Positions 43,800 through 52,883 of a stretch of 64,000 nt of DNA are shown here, piece after piece; position 1 is the stretch's first letter; each line of letters opens with the position of its first letter. The notes beneath the pieces are model-generated. The model was given only the letters and a program-made list of their open reading frames with translations. It did not search any database and was not told the origin of the DNA. Made by a program: the position numbers and the translations under genes. The DNA lies in NCBI RefSeq assembly GCF_014205795.1, contig NZ_JACHCN010000004.1:137028-201027 (forward strand), given 5' to 3'. The stretch comes from Rhodanobacter sp. MP7CTX1. Its GTDB lineage: Bacteria > Pseudomonadota > Gammaproteobacteria > Xanthomonadales > Rhodanobacteraceae.

Positions 43800-45518
43800 A
43801 TGCTCGTGTTGATCCTCGCCTACCTTGGTGGCGTACTGACCATCCTCAGTCCCTGCATCCTGCCGGTGCTGCCGTTCGTGTTTGCCCGCTCCGATCGTCC
43901 GTTCATGCGCAATGGCTTGCCCATGCTGCTGGGCATGGCGATCACGTTTGCCGCGGTGGCTACGCTGGCGGCGCTGGGAGGGGGCTGGGCGGTGCATGCC
44001 AACCAGTACGGCCGGATCATCGCGCTGGTGGTGCTGGCGTTCCTCGGCCTGACCCTGCTGTCGACGCATCTTGCCGAATGGATCACCCGTCCGTTTGTGG
44101 CGCTGGGCAACCGGCTGTCGCAGCGTTCGGCGACCGATGGCGATTCGATCTGGTCGGCTGCCGGACTCGGCGTCGCCACCGGGCTGTTGTGGGCGCCGTG
44201 CGCGGGTCCGATCCTGGGCCTGCTGCTGACCGGCGCGGCGCTGAATGGTGCCAGCGTGCAGACCACCTTGCTGTTGCTGACGTATGCGGGAGGTGCGGCG
44301 ACTTCGCTGGGCCTTGCCTTGCTGATCGGCGGCAAGGTCTTCGCGTTGATGAAGCGCTCGCTGGGCGCCGGTGAATGGGTACGCCGCGTACTCGGCGTGC
44401 TGGTGCTTGCCGGCGTGGCCTGCATTGCGCTCGGGCTGGACACCGGCCTGCTCACCCGCGTGTCGCTGGCCAGTACTGGCGGCATCGAACAGAAGCTGAT
44501 CAATGCGGTGACCCCGGCACCCGCCGCCGAACCGGTGTTGAAGGCCGGCGACCCGTTGCCGGTGGAAGGTCAGATGCCGTCGCTGGCCGGGGCCACACAA
44601 TGGATCAACAGTCCGCCACTGACCGTCGAGTCGCTGCGCGGCAAGGTCGTGCTGGTCGATTTCTGGACGTACTCCTGCATCAATTGCATCCGCTCGCTGC
44701 CGTATGTGCGTGGCTGGGCCGACAAGTACAAGGATCACGGCCTGGTGGTGATCGGCGTGCACGCGCCGGAGTTTGCATTCGAGAAGGATCCGGCCAACGT
44801 CACCAAGGCGGTCAAGGATCTGGGCGTCGACTATCCGGTCGCGCTGGATAACAACTACGCCATCTGGCAGGGCTTCAACAACGAATATTGGCCGGCGCAT
44901 TACTTCATCGACGCGCAGGGACAGATTCGTCACCACCATTTCGGTGAGGGTGGTTATCAGGAAAGCGAGGATGTGATTCGCCAGCTGCTGACCGCGGCTG
45001 GCCAGAAAGATCTGCCCGGCGGCTACGTCAGCGGCATGCGTGAAGGCGTGGAAGCGGCGGCGTCGCGCGATCCCACCCAGTCACCGGAAACCTATGTCGG
45101 CTATGCCCGTGCCGAAAATTTCGTCGGCGGCAAGGTGGCGCACGACGACCCATGGGACTACCAGGCCGGCACGCTCGGCACCGATCAGTGGGCGCTCGAT
45201 GGCCGCTGGACCGTGCATGGTGAAAGCGCACAACTGGAAAAGGCCGGCGGACGCATCGTCTATCGTTTTCGTGGCCGCGACTTGCACCTGGTGCTTGGCC
45301 CCGCCAACGACGGCAAGCCGGTCCGCTTCCGCGTCACCATCGACGGCAAGGCACCCGGTGTCGATCACGGCACGGATACCGATGCCGACGGCAACGGCAC
45401 CATCAGCGAACAGCGGCTATACCAGTTGGTACGTCAAGCCAACGGCAGTGGCGAGCGTTTGTTCGAGATCGAATTCCTCGACCCCGGCGTCCAGGCCTAT
45501 GCCTTCACGTTCGGCTGA
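43800..45518 (+). CDS. DipZ-like fusion: CcdA membrane domain, thioredoxin domain, C-terminal carbohydrate-binding-like domain
   Basis: The 572-residue protein moves electrons across the inner membrane to the periplasm. Residues 1-215 are a CcdA-type bundle with Cys 19 (LSPCILP) and a second Cys near 134 (WAPCAGP). A periplasmic TlpA-like thioredoxin domain follows at about 250-400 with active site CINC (293-296), then a beta-rich DipZ C-terminal domain from 430 to the end. This architecture matches M. tuberculosis DipZ. It is the first gene under the SigF-type promoter, with msrB 116 bp downstream, so it is the probable reductant source for MsrB. Confidence 0.93.
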   Translation: MLVLILAYLGGVLTILSPCILPVLPFVFARSDRPFMRNGLPMLLGMAITFAAVATLAALGGGWAVHANQYGRIIALVVLAFLGLTLLSTHLAEWITRPFVALGNRLSQRSATDGDSIWSAAGLGVATGLLWAPCAGPILGLLLTGAALNGASVQTTLLLLTYAGGAATSLGLALLIGGKVFALMKRSLGAGEWVRRVLGVLVLAGVACIALGLDTGLLTRVSLASTGGIEQKLINAVTPAPAAEPVLKAGDPLPVEGQMPSLAGATQWINSPPLTVESLRGKVVLVDFWTYSCINCIRSLPYVRGWADKYKDHGLVVIGVHAPEFAFEKDPANVTKAVKDLGVDYPVALDNNYAIWQGFNNEYWPAHYFIDAQGQIRHHHFGEGGYQESEDVIRQLLTAAGQKDLPGGYVSGMREGVEAAASRDPTQSPETYVGYARAENFVGGKVAHDDPWDYQAGTLGTDQWALDGRWTVHGESAQLEKAGGRIVYRFRGRDLHLVLGPANDGKPVRFRVTIDGKAPGVDHGTDTDADGNGTISEQRLYQLVRQANGSGERLFEIEFLDPGVQAYAFTFG

Positions 45519-45531
45519 TCCGAACTGCTCT

Positions 45532-45606
45532 TGTGGGAGCGACTTCAGTCGCGATTGCTCTTTAGACATGACACCGAAAGGCATCGCGACTGAAGTCGCT
45601 CCCACA
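45532..45606. repeat. Perfect 24-bp inverted repeat (GTGGGAGCGACTTCAGTCGC family)
   Basis: Arms 45532-45555 and 45583-45606 pair without mismatch around 27 bases. This dispersed palindrome sits inside the putative dipZ-msrB operon and could modulate mRNA stability or expression of msrB. Confidence 0.9.
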
Positions 45607-45634
45607 GAAAGCAGACAAACCTACGGAGGCTCAC

Positions 45635-46237
45635 ATGTCACGCATCGATGAAACCCTCGCGATGGATCGCCGCCGCTTCCTGCGCGCGGCTGTCACCGGC
45701 GGCGCTCTACTGGTGGCCGGTGGCGGGCTGATCATTCCGCGCCTGTTCGCTGCCGACAACCAGCCCGTCGGCAAGCCCGGCAATGTTCTGCTGGAGATCT
45801 TTGGCGACGACGGCCGTGACCTTGGCCCAAAGCAGGTGCCCAAGCTGGTGCTGACGGACACGCAATGGCGGCAACGGCTGTCGCCGGCGTCATTCAACAT
45901 CATGCGTCGCGCCGGCACCGAGATGGCGTTCAGCGGCCCGCATGAGCGGCCCAACGGCAAAGGCCTGTTTCGGTGCATGGGCTGCGCCACGGCGCTGTAT
46001 GACGCAGCGACCGAGTTCGATTCCGGCACTGGCTGGCCGAGCTTCTGGCAGCCGATCGCCAAGCGCAATGTGATTCAGAATGCAGACAGCAGCTTTGGCA
46101 TGGATCGCACCGCGATCAGTTGCGCCGGCTGCGACAGCCATCTCGGCCACGTGTTCGACGATGGTCCGCAACCGACCGGACTGCGCTATTGCATGAACTC
46201 GGTGGCGTTGCGCTTCGTTCCGCGAACCACCGGCTGA
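45635..46237 (+). CDS. msrB: Tat-exported peptide-methionine (R)-S-oxide reductase
   Basis: MsrB reduces methionine-R-sulfoxide in proteins. The 200-residue protein carries a twin-arginine signal (DRRRFLRAA at 11-19, then a hydrophobic stretch to about 40), which is unusual since most MsrB are cytoplasmic. The zinc Cys pairs are C114/C117 and C163/C166, and the catalytic Cys is 186 (RYCMNS). It follows dipZ, whose thioredoxin domain would regenerate it in the periplasm. Confidence 0.95.
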   Translation: MSRIDETLAMDRRRFLRAAVTGGALLVAGGGLIIPRLFAADNQPVGKPGNVLLEIFGDDGRDLGPKQVPKLVLTDTQWRQRLSPASFNIMRRAGTEMAFSGPHERPNGKGLFRCMGCATALYDAATEFDSGTGWPSFWQPIAKRNVIQNADSSFGMDRTAISCAGCDSHLGHVFDDGPQPTGLRYCMNSVALRFVPRTTG

Positions 46238-46240
46238 GTA

Positions 46241-46278
46241 CAGCTTCGCCAGACACCGCGCTGAGTCCGGCGAAGCTG
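46241..46278 (+). terminator. Hairpin downstream of msrB
   Basis: A 10-bp stem CAGCTTCGCC (46241-46250) pairs with 46269-46278 around an 18-base loop, four bases past the msrB stop. The T tract is weak (CCTTAATG). Confidence 0.6.
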
Positions 46279-46410
46279 CCTTAATGCATGCCTAGCAGAC
46301 GTTTTACGGAGTCCGCAGCATCAAATCCGGCAGTGCATAATGCCTCCGCCCACTGCGCCCGCAGACGGGCAGTCGTATTGACTACTCACTCGCCGGAGAT
46401 CGACAGCACA

Positions 46411-47187
46411 ATGAAACGTTTGGTTTGGTGTGCCCTTGCAGCACTGTCCCTTGCCATCCCCGTGCTCGCACAAGCGCAGGACGCCTACGTCACCGACAAC
46501 GTCGATCTGTTCGCCGGACCGGATCCGAGCTACCCGCTGGTCGCGCAGATTCCGGCGGGCACGGAAGTCGGCGTGCAGGGTTGCACCGATGGCTGGGAGT
46601 GGTGCGATGTGATCGCCTACGGCAGTCGCGGCTGGGTCGCCGGGAACTACATCCAGTACGACTACCAGAATCAGCCCGTGCTGCTGCCCATGTATGGGGC
46701 GCAGATCGGGATCCCGGTCGTTACTTTCGTGATCGGCGATTACTGGGATCGGTACTACCGCAGCCGACCGTTCTACGGCGATCGCGCGACCTGGTACAAC
46801 CGCCCCTACGTGCGTCGCCCGCCTCCGCCGCCGTCGCGCTATCCGTACAACGGGCCGGTACACCCGATGCCGGGATACGAGCACGCCGACGAGCGACCTG
46901 GACACCTGGGGCCGGTTACTCCGGGGCGTCCCGTGTATGCGGAGCCCGGCAATCAGGGACGCCCTGTATATGCGGCCCCTGGCAATCAGGGACGACCCGA
47001 ATATGCGGCACCTGGCAATCAGGGGCGCCCCGTGTATGCGCCTCCTGGCAATCAGGGGCGCCCCGCGAATCCGGCTCAGGACTATCGGGTACAGCAACAC
47101 GGCAACCCCGAGGCATCCAGGCCGCCAGCCAGGCCGCCGGAAAAGAAAAATGATCGTGATGATCACAACGACAACGGCGGCCATTGA
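46411..47187 (+). CDS. Secreted SH3b-domain protein with 11-residue tandem repeats
   Basis: The 258-residue protein has a signal peptide (to LAQAQ), a bacterial SH3 domain (about 24-90: VDLFAGPDPSYPLVAQIPAG, GWEWCDV, RGWVAGNYI), a Tyr/Arg/Pro-rich stretch, then four copies of an 11-residue unit (GRPVYAxPGNQ) at 172-215 and a basic/acidic end. ATG 46411 begins the signal; frame from 46288 lacks support. SH3b domains often bind peptidoglycan, so a cell-wall role is likely. Confidence 0.85.
   Translation: MKRLVWCALAALSLAIPVLAQAQDAYVTDNVDLFAGPDPSYPLVAQIPAGTEVGVQGCTDGWEWCDVIAYGSRGWVAGNYIQYDYQNQPVLLPMYGAQIGIPVVTFVIGDYWDRYYRSRPFYGDRATWYNRPYVRRPPPPPSRYPYNGPVHPMPGYEHADERPGHLGPVTPGRPVYAEPGNQGRPVYAAPGNQGRPEYAAPGNQGRPVYAPPGNQGRPANPAQDYRVQQHGNPEASRPPARPPEKKNDRDDHNDNGGH
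46924..47055 (+). repeat. Four tandem 33-bp coding repeats
   Basis: Four direct in-frame 33-bp repeats (46924-46956, 46957-46989, 46990-47022, 47023-47055) encode GRPVYAEPGNQ-type units. A fifth, partial unit (GRPANP) follows. All units keep the reading frame, so copy-number change would alter protein length without a frameshift. Confidence 0.92.
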
Positions 47188-47312
47188 TTGATCGCCTTGT
47201 CGTGAGCTGACAACCGGCCGGGGTGATCGACGATCATCCCGGCCGATGGCCTCTTCCCGTAGACAGATCGGCGGTCGATACTCAGGCATCGCCCCTGACC
47301 GACGTATCGCCG

Positions 47313-48401
47313 ATGGCTGACCTGCTCTCTTCCGATGTGCTTGTCGCGCAGTCGCTGGAACATGCGCTGGCGCTTTCTGCAAGGTTCTATACCGATCCCC
47401 GCGCACCCGCGCTGGATGCGGATGCCGTGTTCGCACGCAGCTGGCAACTGGTCTGCCATCAGTCGCAATTGAGTGGCGTGGGCGATCACGTGGTGACCAC
47501 GATCGCCGGCCTGCCGCTGCTGATTGTGCGCAGCGACGAGGCAACCATCCGCGCGTTCCACAATGTCTGCCGGCATCGCGCCGGCCCCATCGCGAGCTGC
47601 GATGGCCGTGGCGCCACCGCGTTGCGCTGCCGCTACCACGGCTGGACCTATGGGCTGGATGGCGTATTGCGCGGCGCGCCGGAAATGGGACGCACGCCGG
47701 ACTTCGACCCCGCCGACATTCGCCTGCCTGAAGTGCGCGTGCAGGTGTGGCAGGGGCTGGTATTTGTCGCCACCGGCGAGGCGCCGCCGTTCGAAGATTT
47801 TGTCGCCGGCATCGATGCGCGGCTTGGCCCCGATCGTGCGCTGGACGGCTACGAATTCCATCATCGCGCCAGCTGGGAGGTGGCGTGCAATTGGAAGGTC
47901 TATGTGGACAATTACCTGGAGGGTTACCACGTACCGCATATCCATCCGGGCCTGAACAGCGTGCTCGACTACCGCAGCTACATCACCGAAACGGCGACCT
48001 GGTATTCGTTCCAGTTCAGCCCGCTGGAAAGCGGCGCCGACCTCTACGGCAGCGGCGAGGCGCTGTACTACTTCCTGTATCCAAACGCGATGCTGAACAT
48101 CCTGCCCGGCCGCCTGCAAACCAATCGCGTGCTGCCGCTGGGTGTGGACCGTTGCCGGGTGGAATTCGACTTCTTCTACGCTGCGGACAGCGGAGCCGAA
48201 GCATTGGCACGCCGTGCGAACGACATCGCGTTCAGCGACGAAGTACAGGACGAGGACGTAACCATCTGTCAGGACGTGCAGCGCGGCCTCGCCTCGGGCT
48301 CTTACGAAGCTGGTCGGCTGAATCCGCTGCGCGAAAATGCCGTGCACCACTTCCATGAATTGCTGCGCCGTGCCTATCGAGATTCACAGGAGCGTGCCTG
48401 A
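47313..48401 (+). CDS. Rieske non-heme iron oxygenase alpha subunit
   Basis: The 362-residue oxygenase has a Rieske [2Fe-2S] site (CRHRAGP near 83-89 and CRYHGW near 103-108) and a catalytic mononuclear iron site (DNYLEGYHVPHIHPG: Glu/His/His with a nearby Asp). It is of the aromatic-ring or choline/carnitine monooxygenase type. No ferredoxin or reductase partner lies beside it. ATG 47313 is a compromise: an earlier in-frame GTG at 47223 and no strong ribosome site leave the start uncertain. Substrate unknown. Confidence 0.88.
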   Translation: MADLLSSDVLVAQSLEHALALSARFYTDPRAPALDADAVFARSWQLVCHQSQLSGVGDHVVTTIAGLPLLIVRSDEATIRAFHNVCRHRAGPIASCDGRGATALRCRYHGWTYGLDGVLRGAPEMGRTPDFDPADIRLPEVRVQVWQGLVFVATGEAPPFEDFVAGIDARLGPDRALDGYEFHHRASWEVACNWKVYVDNYLEGYHVPHIHPGLNSVLDYRSYITETATWYSFQFSPLESGADLYGSGEALYYFLYPNAMLNILPGRLQTNRVLPLGVDRCRVEFDFFYAADSGAEALARRANDIAFSDEVQDEDVTICQDVQRGLASGSYEAGRLNPLRENAVHHFHELLRRAYRDSQERA

Positions 48402-48509
48402 TACATACAGGTAAGCATCCGTTACCTGAATGCCGACTTGGGTTTGCGCAAGGCCGCCGCCATCTTGCCGGGCATGGCGCGATGCGCCCAGCTATTGTCG
48501 GAGTCCGTC

Positions 48510-48953
48510 ATGAGTAACCCACTGGCTATTCCCTGCCCGCATTGCGGCGCGCTTAATCGCGTACCGGCCGATCGTGTCGGCGAGCACCCCCAATGCGGCC
48601 GCTGCAAGCAAGCCCTGTTCGACGGGCACCCGGTGGAACTGACCGCCAGCAACTTCGACTCCGTGGCCGGCCGCGGTGATCTGCCGGTGCTGATCGATTT
48701 CTGGGCGCCATGGTGTGGGCCCTGCCTCTCGTTTGCGCCGGTATTCGTACAGGCCGCAGGCAAGTTCGAACCACGACTGCGGCTAGCCAAGCTGGATACC
48801 GAAGCGCAGCCACAACTGGCGCAACGCTTCAACATCCGCAGCATTCCTACACTGGTCATGTTGCGCCAGGGCCGCGAGATCGCGCGACAGTCCGGAGCGC
48901 TGAACGCGGCCCAGCTGCAGCAGTTCGTCGAAGGTGCATTGGCGCAGCGTTGA
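48510..48953 (+). CDS. trxC: Thioredoxin 2 (TrxC)
   Basis: The 147-residue protein has the N-terminal zinc finger of TrxC (C9/C12 and C29/C32) and a thioredoxin fold with active site WCGPC at 68-72. TrxC is cytoplasmic, zinc-bound and typically induced by OxyR. ATG 48510 has GGAG six bases upstream. An earlier start at 48438 adds 24 residues and is rejected. Confidence 0.95.
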   Translation: MSNPLAIPCPHCGALNRVPADRVGEHPQCGRCKQALFDGHPVELTASNFDSVAGRGDLPVLIDFWAPWCGPCLSFAPVFVQAAGKFEPRLRLAKLDTEAQPQLAQRFNIRSIPTLVMLRQGREIARQSGALNAAQLQQFVEGALAQR

Positions 48954-49072
48954 ACGGGCAGCCGAAAGGTACCTGGCGGGATTTGGCAAGCCCCTGCACC
49001 CATGCCTTTATGCACACTCCGGACGTGTCACGGACAGTTAGGCTTGGATCTTTGATCCGAGGGGAATGATTC

Positions 49073-50578
49073 GTGCGCAAGTCTCTGCAATTCACCCTGC
49101 TGGCCGCCTTGGTGCTGGCGGGTCTCAACACCACGACACTGGCGGCCGATGCACACAAGCCACCACCCGCAGCGGACGCGGCCAGCACCAGTGATTTTCA
49201 CCTGCCGCCGTTCCCTGCGGATGCGCACGTGACGCAAAGCACCACGGTGAGTGGCAAAACCCTCAAATACACCGTCACCGTAGGCTCGCTGCCGGTGCGC
49301 GATGAAAAGGGCACCACCATCGGTGAGGTGGTGTTCACTGCGTACACCATGCCCGGCAAAGATCGGCCGGTGACGTTTGCGCTCAATGGCGGCCCTGGCG
49401 CGTCCTCGGTCTATCTGAACTTCGGTGCGATCGGCCCGAAGAAGGTGAACTTCGGCGTCGAAGGCGACACGCCGTCGCAGCCAGCCACCCTGCACGACAA
49501 CCCCGGCACCTGGCTGGGCTTCACCGACCTGGTCTTCATCGATCCCGTCGGCACCGGTTACAGCCGTGCACTGGTGGACGACAAGGAAGCAACCAAGCAG
49601 TTCTACAGCACCGACAACGACATCAAGTATCTCTCGCGCATCGTCTACGACTGGCTGGTCAAGAGCGGCCGCATGACCTCGCGCAAGTATCTGGTGGGCG
49701 AAAGCTACGGCGGTTTCCGTGGCCCGCGCATCACCGACTATCTGCAGACCCAGCTCGGTGTGGCGATGAACGGTGTGGTGCTGCTGTCGCCGTATCTCGA
49801 TCCGGCGGCGTCGGATGACGAGAACGTGTCGCCGCTGCCCTGGATGCTCACGTTGCCTTCGATTGCGGCCGCGCATCTGGAGCGCGAACACAAACTGACC
49901 CCGCAGGCGATGGCCTCGGTCATCGACTACACCCGTAGCGAATACGCCACCGATCTGATGAAGGGCCGATCCGATCCGCAGACGGCCGATCGTGTGGTCA
50001 GCAAGGTCACCGAGTTGACCGGACTCGATCCGCTGTTCGTGAAACGCTCCGGCGGCCGGCTGGAGACCCAGGCCTACCTGCGCGAGGTGTACCGCGCCGA
50101 AGGCAAGCTCGGCAGCCGCTACGACTCCAACGTCACCGCTTGGGACCCGTTCCCGTACGCACCGCATCAGGAAACCGGCGATCCGATCCTCAACGGCATC
50201 ATCGCGCCAACCACCAGCGCGATGGTCAATTTCGTCACCCAGACCGTGGGCTGGAAATATGAAGGTCGCTACAACGCGCTGAGCTACGACGTGAACAAGC
50301 TGTGGCATGAAGACGACGACGCCAACAAGGGCTCGGTGTCGCAGCTGCGCGAAGCGGTGGCGAACGATCCGGGCCTGCGCGTGTTGATTGCACACGGCTG
50401 GGACGATCTGTCGTGCCCGTTCATGGCCTCAGTGCTGATCGTCGATCAGATGCCGGCGATGGGTGATCCCACCCGCGTGCAGGTCAAGGAATACGCAGGC
50501 GGCCACATGTTCTACGCACGCAACGACAGTCAGTCGGCATTGACCGCCGACGTGCAGGCGCTATACGGCGCCAAGTAA
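49073..50578 (+). CDS. Secreted serine carboxypeptidase (peptidase S10 family)
   Basis: The 501-residue protein starts with GTG (Shine-Dalgarno GAGGGGAATGATTC) and a signal peptide ending TTTLAADA. It has the S10 nucleophile GESYGGFRG (Ser 211), NGGPGASSVY for the oxyanion hole, and Asp/His near the C-terminus (GWDDLSCPF, GGHMFY). S10 carboxypeptidases are common in eukaryotes, less so in bacteria; in Xanthomonadales they are secreted. It probably trims peptides from the C-terminus. Confidence 0.92.
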   Translation: MRKSLQFTLLAALVLAGLNTTTLAADAHKPPPAADAASTSDFHLPPFPADAHVTQSTTVSGKTLKYTVTVGSLPVRDEKGTTIGEVVFTAYTMPGKDRPVTFALNGGPGASSVYLNFGAIGPKKVNFGVEGDTPSQPATLHDNPGTWLGFTDLVFIDPVGTGYSRALVDDKEATKQFYSTDNDIKYLSRIVYDWLVKSGRMTSRKYLVGESYGGFRGPRITDYLQTQLGVAMNGVVLLSPYLDPAASDDENVSPLPWMLTLPSIAAAHLEREHKLTPQAMASVIDYTRSEYATDLMKGRSDPQTADRVVSKVTELTGLDPLFVKRSGGRLETQAYLREVYRAEGKLGSRYDSNVTAWDPFPYAPHQETGDPILNGIIAPTTSAMVNFVTQTVGWKYEGRYNALSYDVNKLWHEDDDANKGSVSQLREAVANDPGLRVLIAHGWDDLSCPFMASVLIVDQMPAMGDPTRVQVKEYAGGHMFYARNDSQSALTADVQALYGAK

Positions 50579-50649
50579 CAGAACTCGGCATGGAGCGCGT
50601 GCAACGCGCGCTCCATGCTGCTTCACCAGGGGATGGCGCGCCAATACGT

Positions 50650-51636
50650 TCAGCGAGCCACCGTGCTCGCGCGCACCAGATATTGCAGGCTGAACATCTG
50701 CTGGGGGTCGGTCCATACACGCAGCACGGCCAGGCCCGCCTTGGCGGCCAGGGCAGCAAAGTCGGCCAACGAATATTTGCAGCTGTATTCGACCTGGATC
50801 GCCTCGTCCTCGCGGAACGCCACGCTCGCGCGTCCCATTTTGACCTGCTGCTCGCGGTGGCTGACGATGTGGGTCTCGATCCGTCCGATCATCTGGTTGT
50901 AGTGCGCCCGATGACCGAAGGCCGACAGTTCGAAGTTGCTGCCGATCTCCCGATTCAGCCGGGTCAGCATGTTGAGGGTGAACGCTGCGGTGATGCCGGC
51001 GCGGTCGTTGTAGGCCGCCTCGATCACCTCCGGGTCCTTTTTCAAGTCCACCCCGATCAGGATGCCGCCGGCATCGCCCATTTCGTTGCGCATCTTGCGT
51101 AGTAGCGCGGCAGCTTCGCGGTTCTCGAAATTGCCGATGGTGGAACCGGGGAAATACACCACCGTGCGTCGCGGCGCGCTGGGCGGAATCGGCAAGCGCA
51201 GCGGTTTGCTGAAGTCTGCGCACAACGGCTGCAACGGCAGCTGCGGAAATTCCCTGGCCAGCCGCCCCACACTCTGCCGCAGCGGTTCCGACGAAATCTC
51301 GACCGGCACATAACTTACCGGTGCCTGCAGATGCTGCAGCAAGATGTGCGTCTTGCGCGCATTGCCGCTGCCGTATTCGACCAGACGCACTTCGCTACCC
51401 AGCACGTCGGCAATGCTGCCGGCGTGTTCGTCCATCAGCGCAATTTCGCAGCGGGTAAGGTAGTACTCCGGCTGCTCGCAGATCTGCTCGAACAACCGGG
51501 AGCCGTGCTCGTCGTAGAACAGCCACGACGGCAGCCGCTTGGGCTTGAGCGCGAGCCCACGCTGGGCAACTTCGAGTAAATCACTAACCGGCGGGCGACG
51601 ATCGTCGTCACTGACGCCACAGGCTTCCACGTTCAT
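50650..51636 (-). CDS. egtD: L-histidine N(alpha)-methyltransferase EgtD
   Basis: EgtD makes hercynine (trimethyl-histidine) from L-histidine and SAM, the first step of ergothioneine synthesis. The 328-residue protein has the SAM-binding motif EYGSGNARKT near 85-94, YFPGSTIGNF, and the histidine-binding region near the C-terminus. ATG 51636 overlaps the egtB stop by four bases (ATGA), so the two genes are one operon. Confidence 0.96.
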   Translation of the reverse strand: MNVEACGVSDDDRRPPVSDLLEVAQRGLALKPKRLPSWLFYDEHGSRLFEQICEQPEYYLTRCEIALMDEHAGSIADVLGSEVRLVEYGSGNARKTHILLQHLQAPVSYVPVEISSEPLRQSVGRLAREFPQLPLQPLCADFSKPLRLPIPPSAPRRTVVYFPGSTIGNFENREAAALLRKMRNEMGDAGGILIGVDLKKDPEVIEAAYNDRAGITAAFTLNMLTRLNREIGSNFELSAFGHRAHYNQMIGRIETHIVSHREQQVKMGRASVAFREDEAIQVEYSCKYSLADFAALAAKAGLAVLRVWTDPQQMFSLQYLVRASTVAR

Positions 51637-52883
51637 CGGTCCTGTCCCAGTCGTAGCCCGGCAAACTGCCAGCGGGCATGGGGTGGAAAGAAATTGCGGT
51701 AACTGGCTCGGATGTGATCGCGCGGCGTCACGCAGGAACCGCCGCGCAACACCCACTGCCCACACATGAATTTGCCATTGTATTCGCCCAGCGAACCGGG
51801 CAGCGGGCGAAAGCCCGGATAACTGACATACGGAGAAGCTGTCCACTCCCAGACATCGCCATACAACTGCGTGATGCCGTCGCCGTCGCTGCTCGCGCGC
51901 GGTTGATAGCGCTGTTTATCCAATAGATTGCCGCCGGCCTTGACGCCCTGTGCAGCTGACTCCCACTCGGCTTCGGTCGGCAACCGTGCTCCAGCCCAGC
52001 GCGCGAACGCCTCGGCTTCGAAATAGCTGATATGACAAACCGGTTCATGCGGATCCAGCGCGCGCACCCCAGCAAGGGTGAACTCGCTGGCCAGGTCGGC
52101 CTGCCAGTAGATGGGATGCTGCCAACCTTCGCCCTGTACGGTGGCCCATCCATCAGACAGCCACAGGCCCGGCTCGCGGTAGCCGCCTTCGTGGACAAAC
52201 GCCAGGTATTCGGCGTTGGTCACTAGCCGGTTCGCCAGTGCGTGTGGCTGCAACAACGTGCGGTGTCGTGGCGTTTCGTTGTCGAACGCAAAACCCTCAC
52301 CACGGTGGCCAATCTCGATGATGCCTTCGCGGCCATCGACAAAGCGCAGCGGCACCGGTGTCGGGCCCGTTGAAGCGGCGATGGCGCCGCGATACGCCGG
52401 CTGCAACGGATTGCACCAGAACGCATGCTTGATGTCGGTCAGCAGCAGCTCCTGATGCTGTTGCTCGTGCTGCAGGCCCAGCTCGACCAGTGCGGCCAAC
52501 TCCGGATCGTCGTCGCCGATCAGCAACTCGCCGACCGCCTCGTCGATGTATTGGCGATACGCCCACACTTCGTCCAGCGAAGGCCGCGACAGCAGCCCGC
52601 GTTGCGGCCGGGCATGCATCGGACCGACCGATTGATAGTAGGAGTTGAACAGGTAAAGCCACGCCGGATCCCGCGGCCGATAAGCCGGATCGCGCCCCAG
52701 CACGAACTGCTCGAAGAACCAGCTGGTGTGTGCCAGATGCCATTTTCCCGGACTGGCATCCGGCATCGACTGCACCAGCAGGTCCTCCGCGCTCAGACCG
52801 GCACACAGTGCCAGCGTCTGTTGACGCACCTGCTGAAAGCGCTGGGCAACCGTGACCGGGGTGGAGGACTGCCAGGTCGTCAT
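51633..52883 (-). CDS. egtB: Ergothioneine biosynthesis sulfoxide synthase EgtB
   Basis: EgtB is a non-heme iron enzyme that couples hercynine to a thiol donor with O2. The 416-residue protein has an N-terminal DinB-like domain (GKWHLAHTSWFFEQ and HEQQHQE supplying the three iron His) and a C-terminal FGE-sulfatase domain (GDVWEWTASPY, VLRGGSC). The order is egtB then egtD. No egtA, egtC or egtE lies within the window, so the donor is either cysteine or gamma-glutamylcysteine supplied elsewhere. Confidence 0.95.
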   Translation of the reverse strand: MTTWQSSTPVTVAQRFQQVRQQTLALCAGLSAEDLLVQSMPDASPGKWHLAHTSWFFEQFVLGRDPAYRPRDPAWLYLFNSYYQSVGPMHARPQRGLLSRPSLDEVWAYRQYIDEAVGELLIGDDDPELAALVELGLQHEQQHQELLLTDIKHAFWCNPLQPAYRGAIAASTGPTPVPLRFVDGREGIIEIGHRGEGFAFDNETPRHRTLLQPHALANRLVTNAEYLAFVHEGGYREPGLWLSDGWATVQGEGWQHPIYWQADLASEFTLAGVRALDPHEPVCHISYFEAEAFARWAGARLPTEAEWESAAQGVKAGGNLLDKQRYQPRASSDGDGITQLYGDVWEWTASPYVSYPGFRPLPGSLGEYNGKFMCGQWVLRGGSCVTPRDHIRASYRNFFPPHARWQFAGLRLGQDR

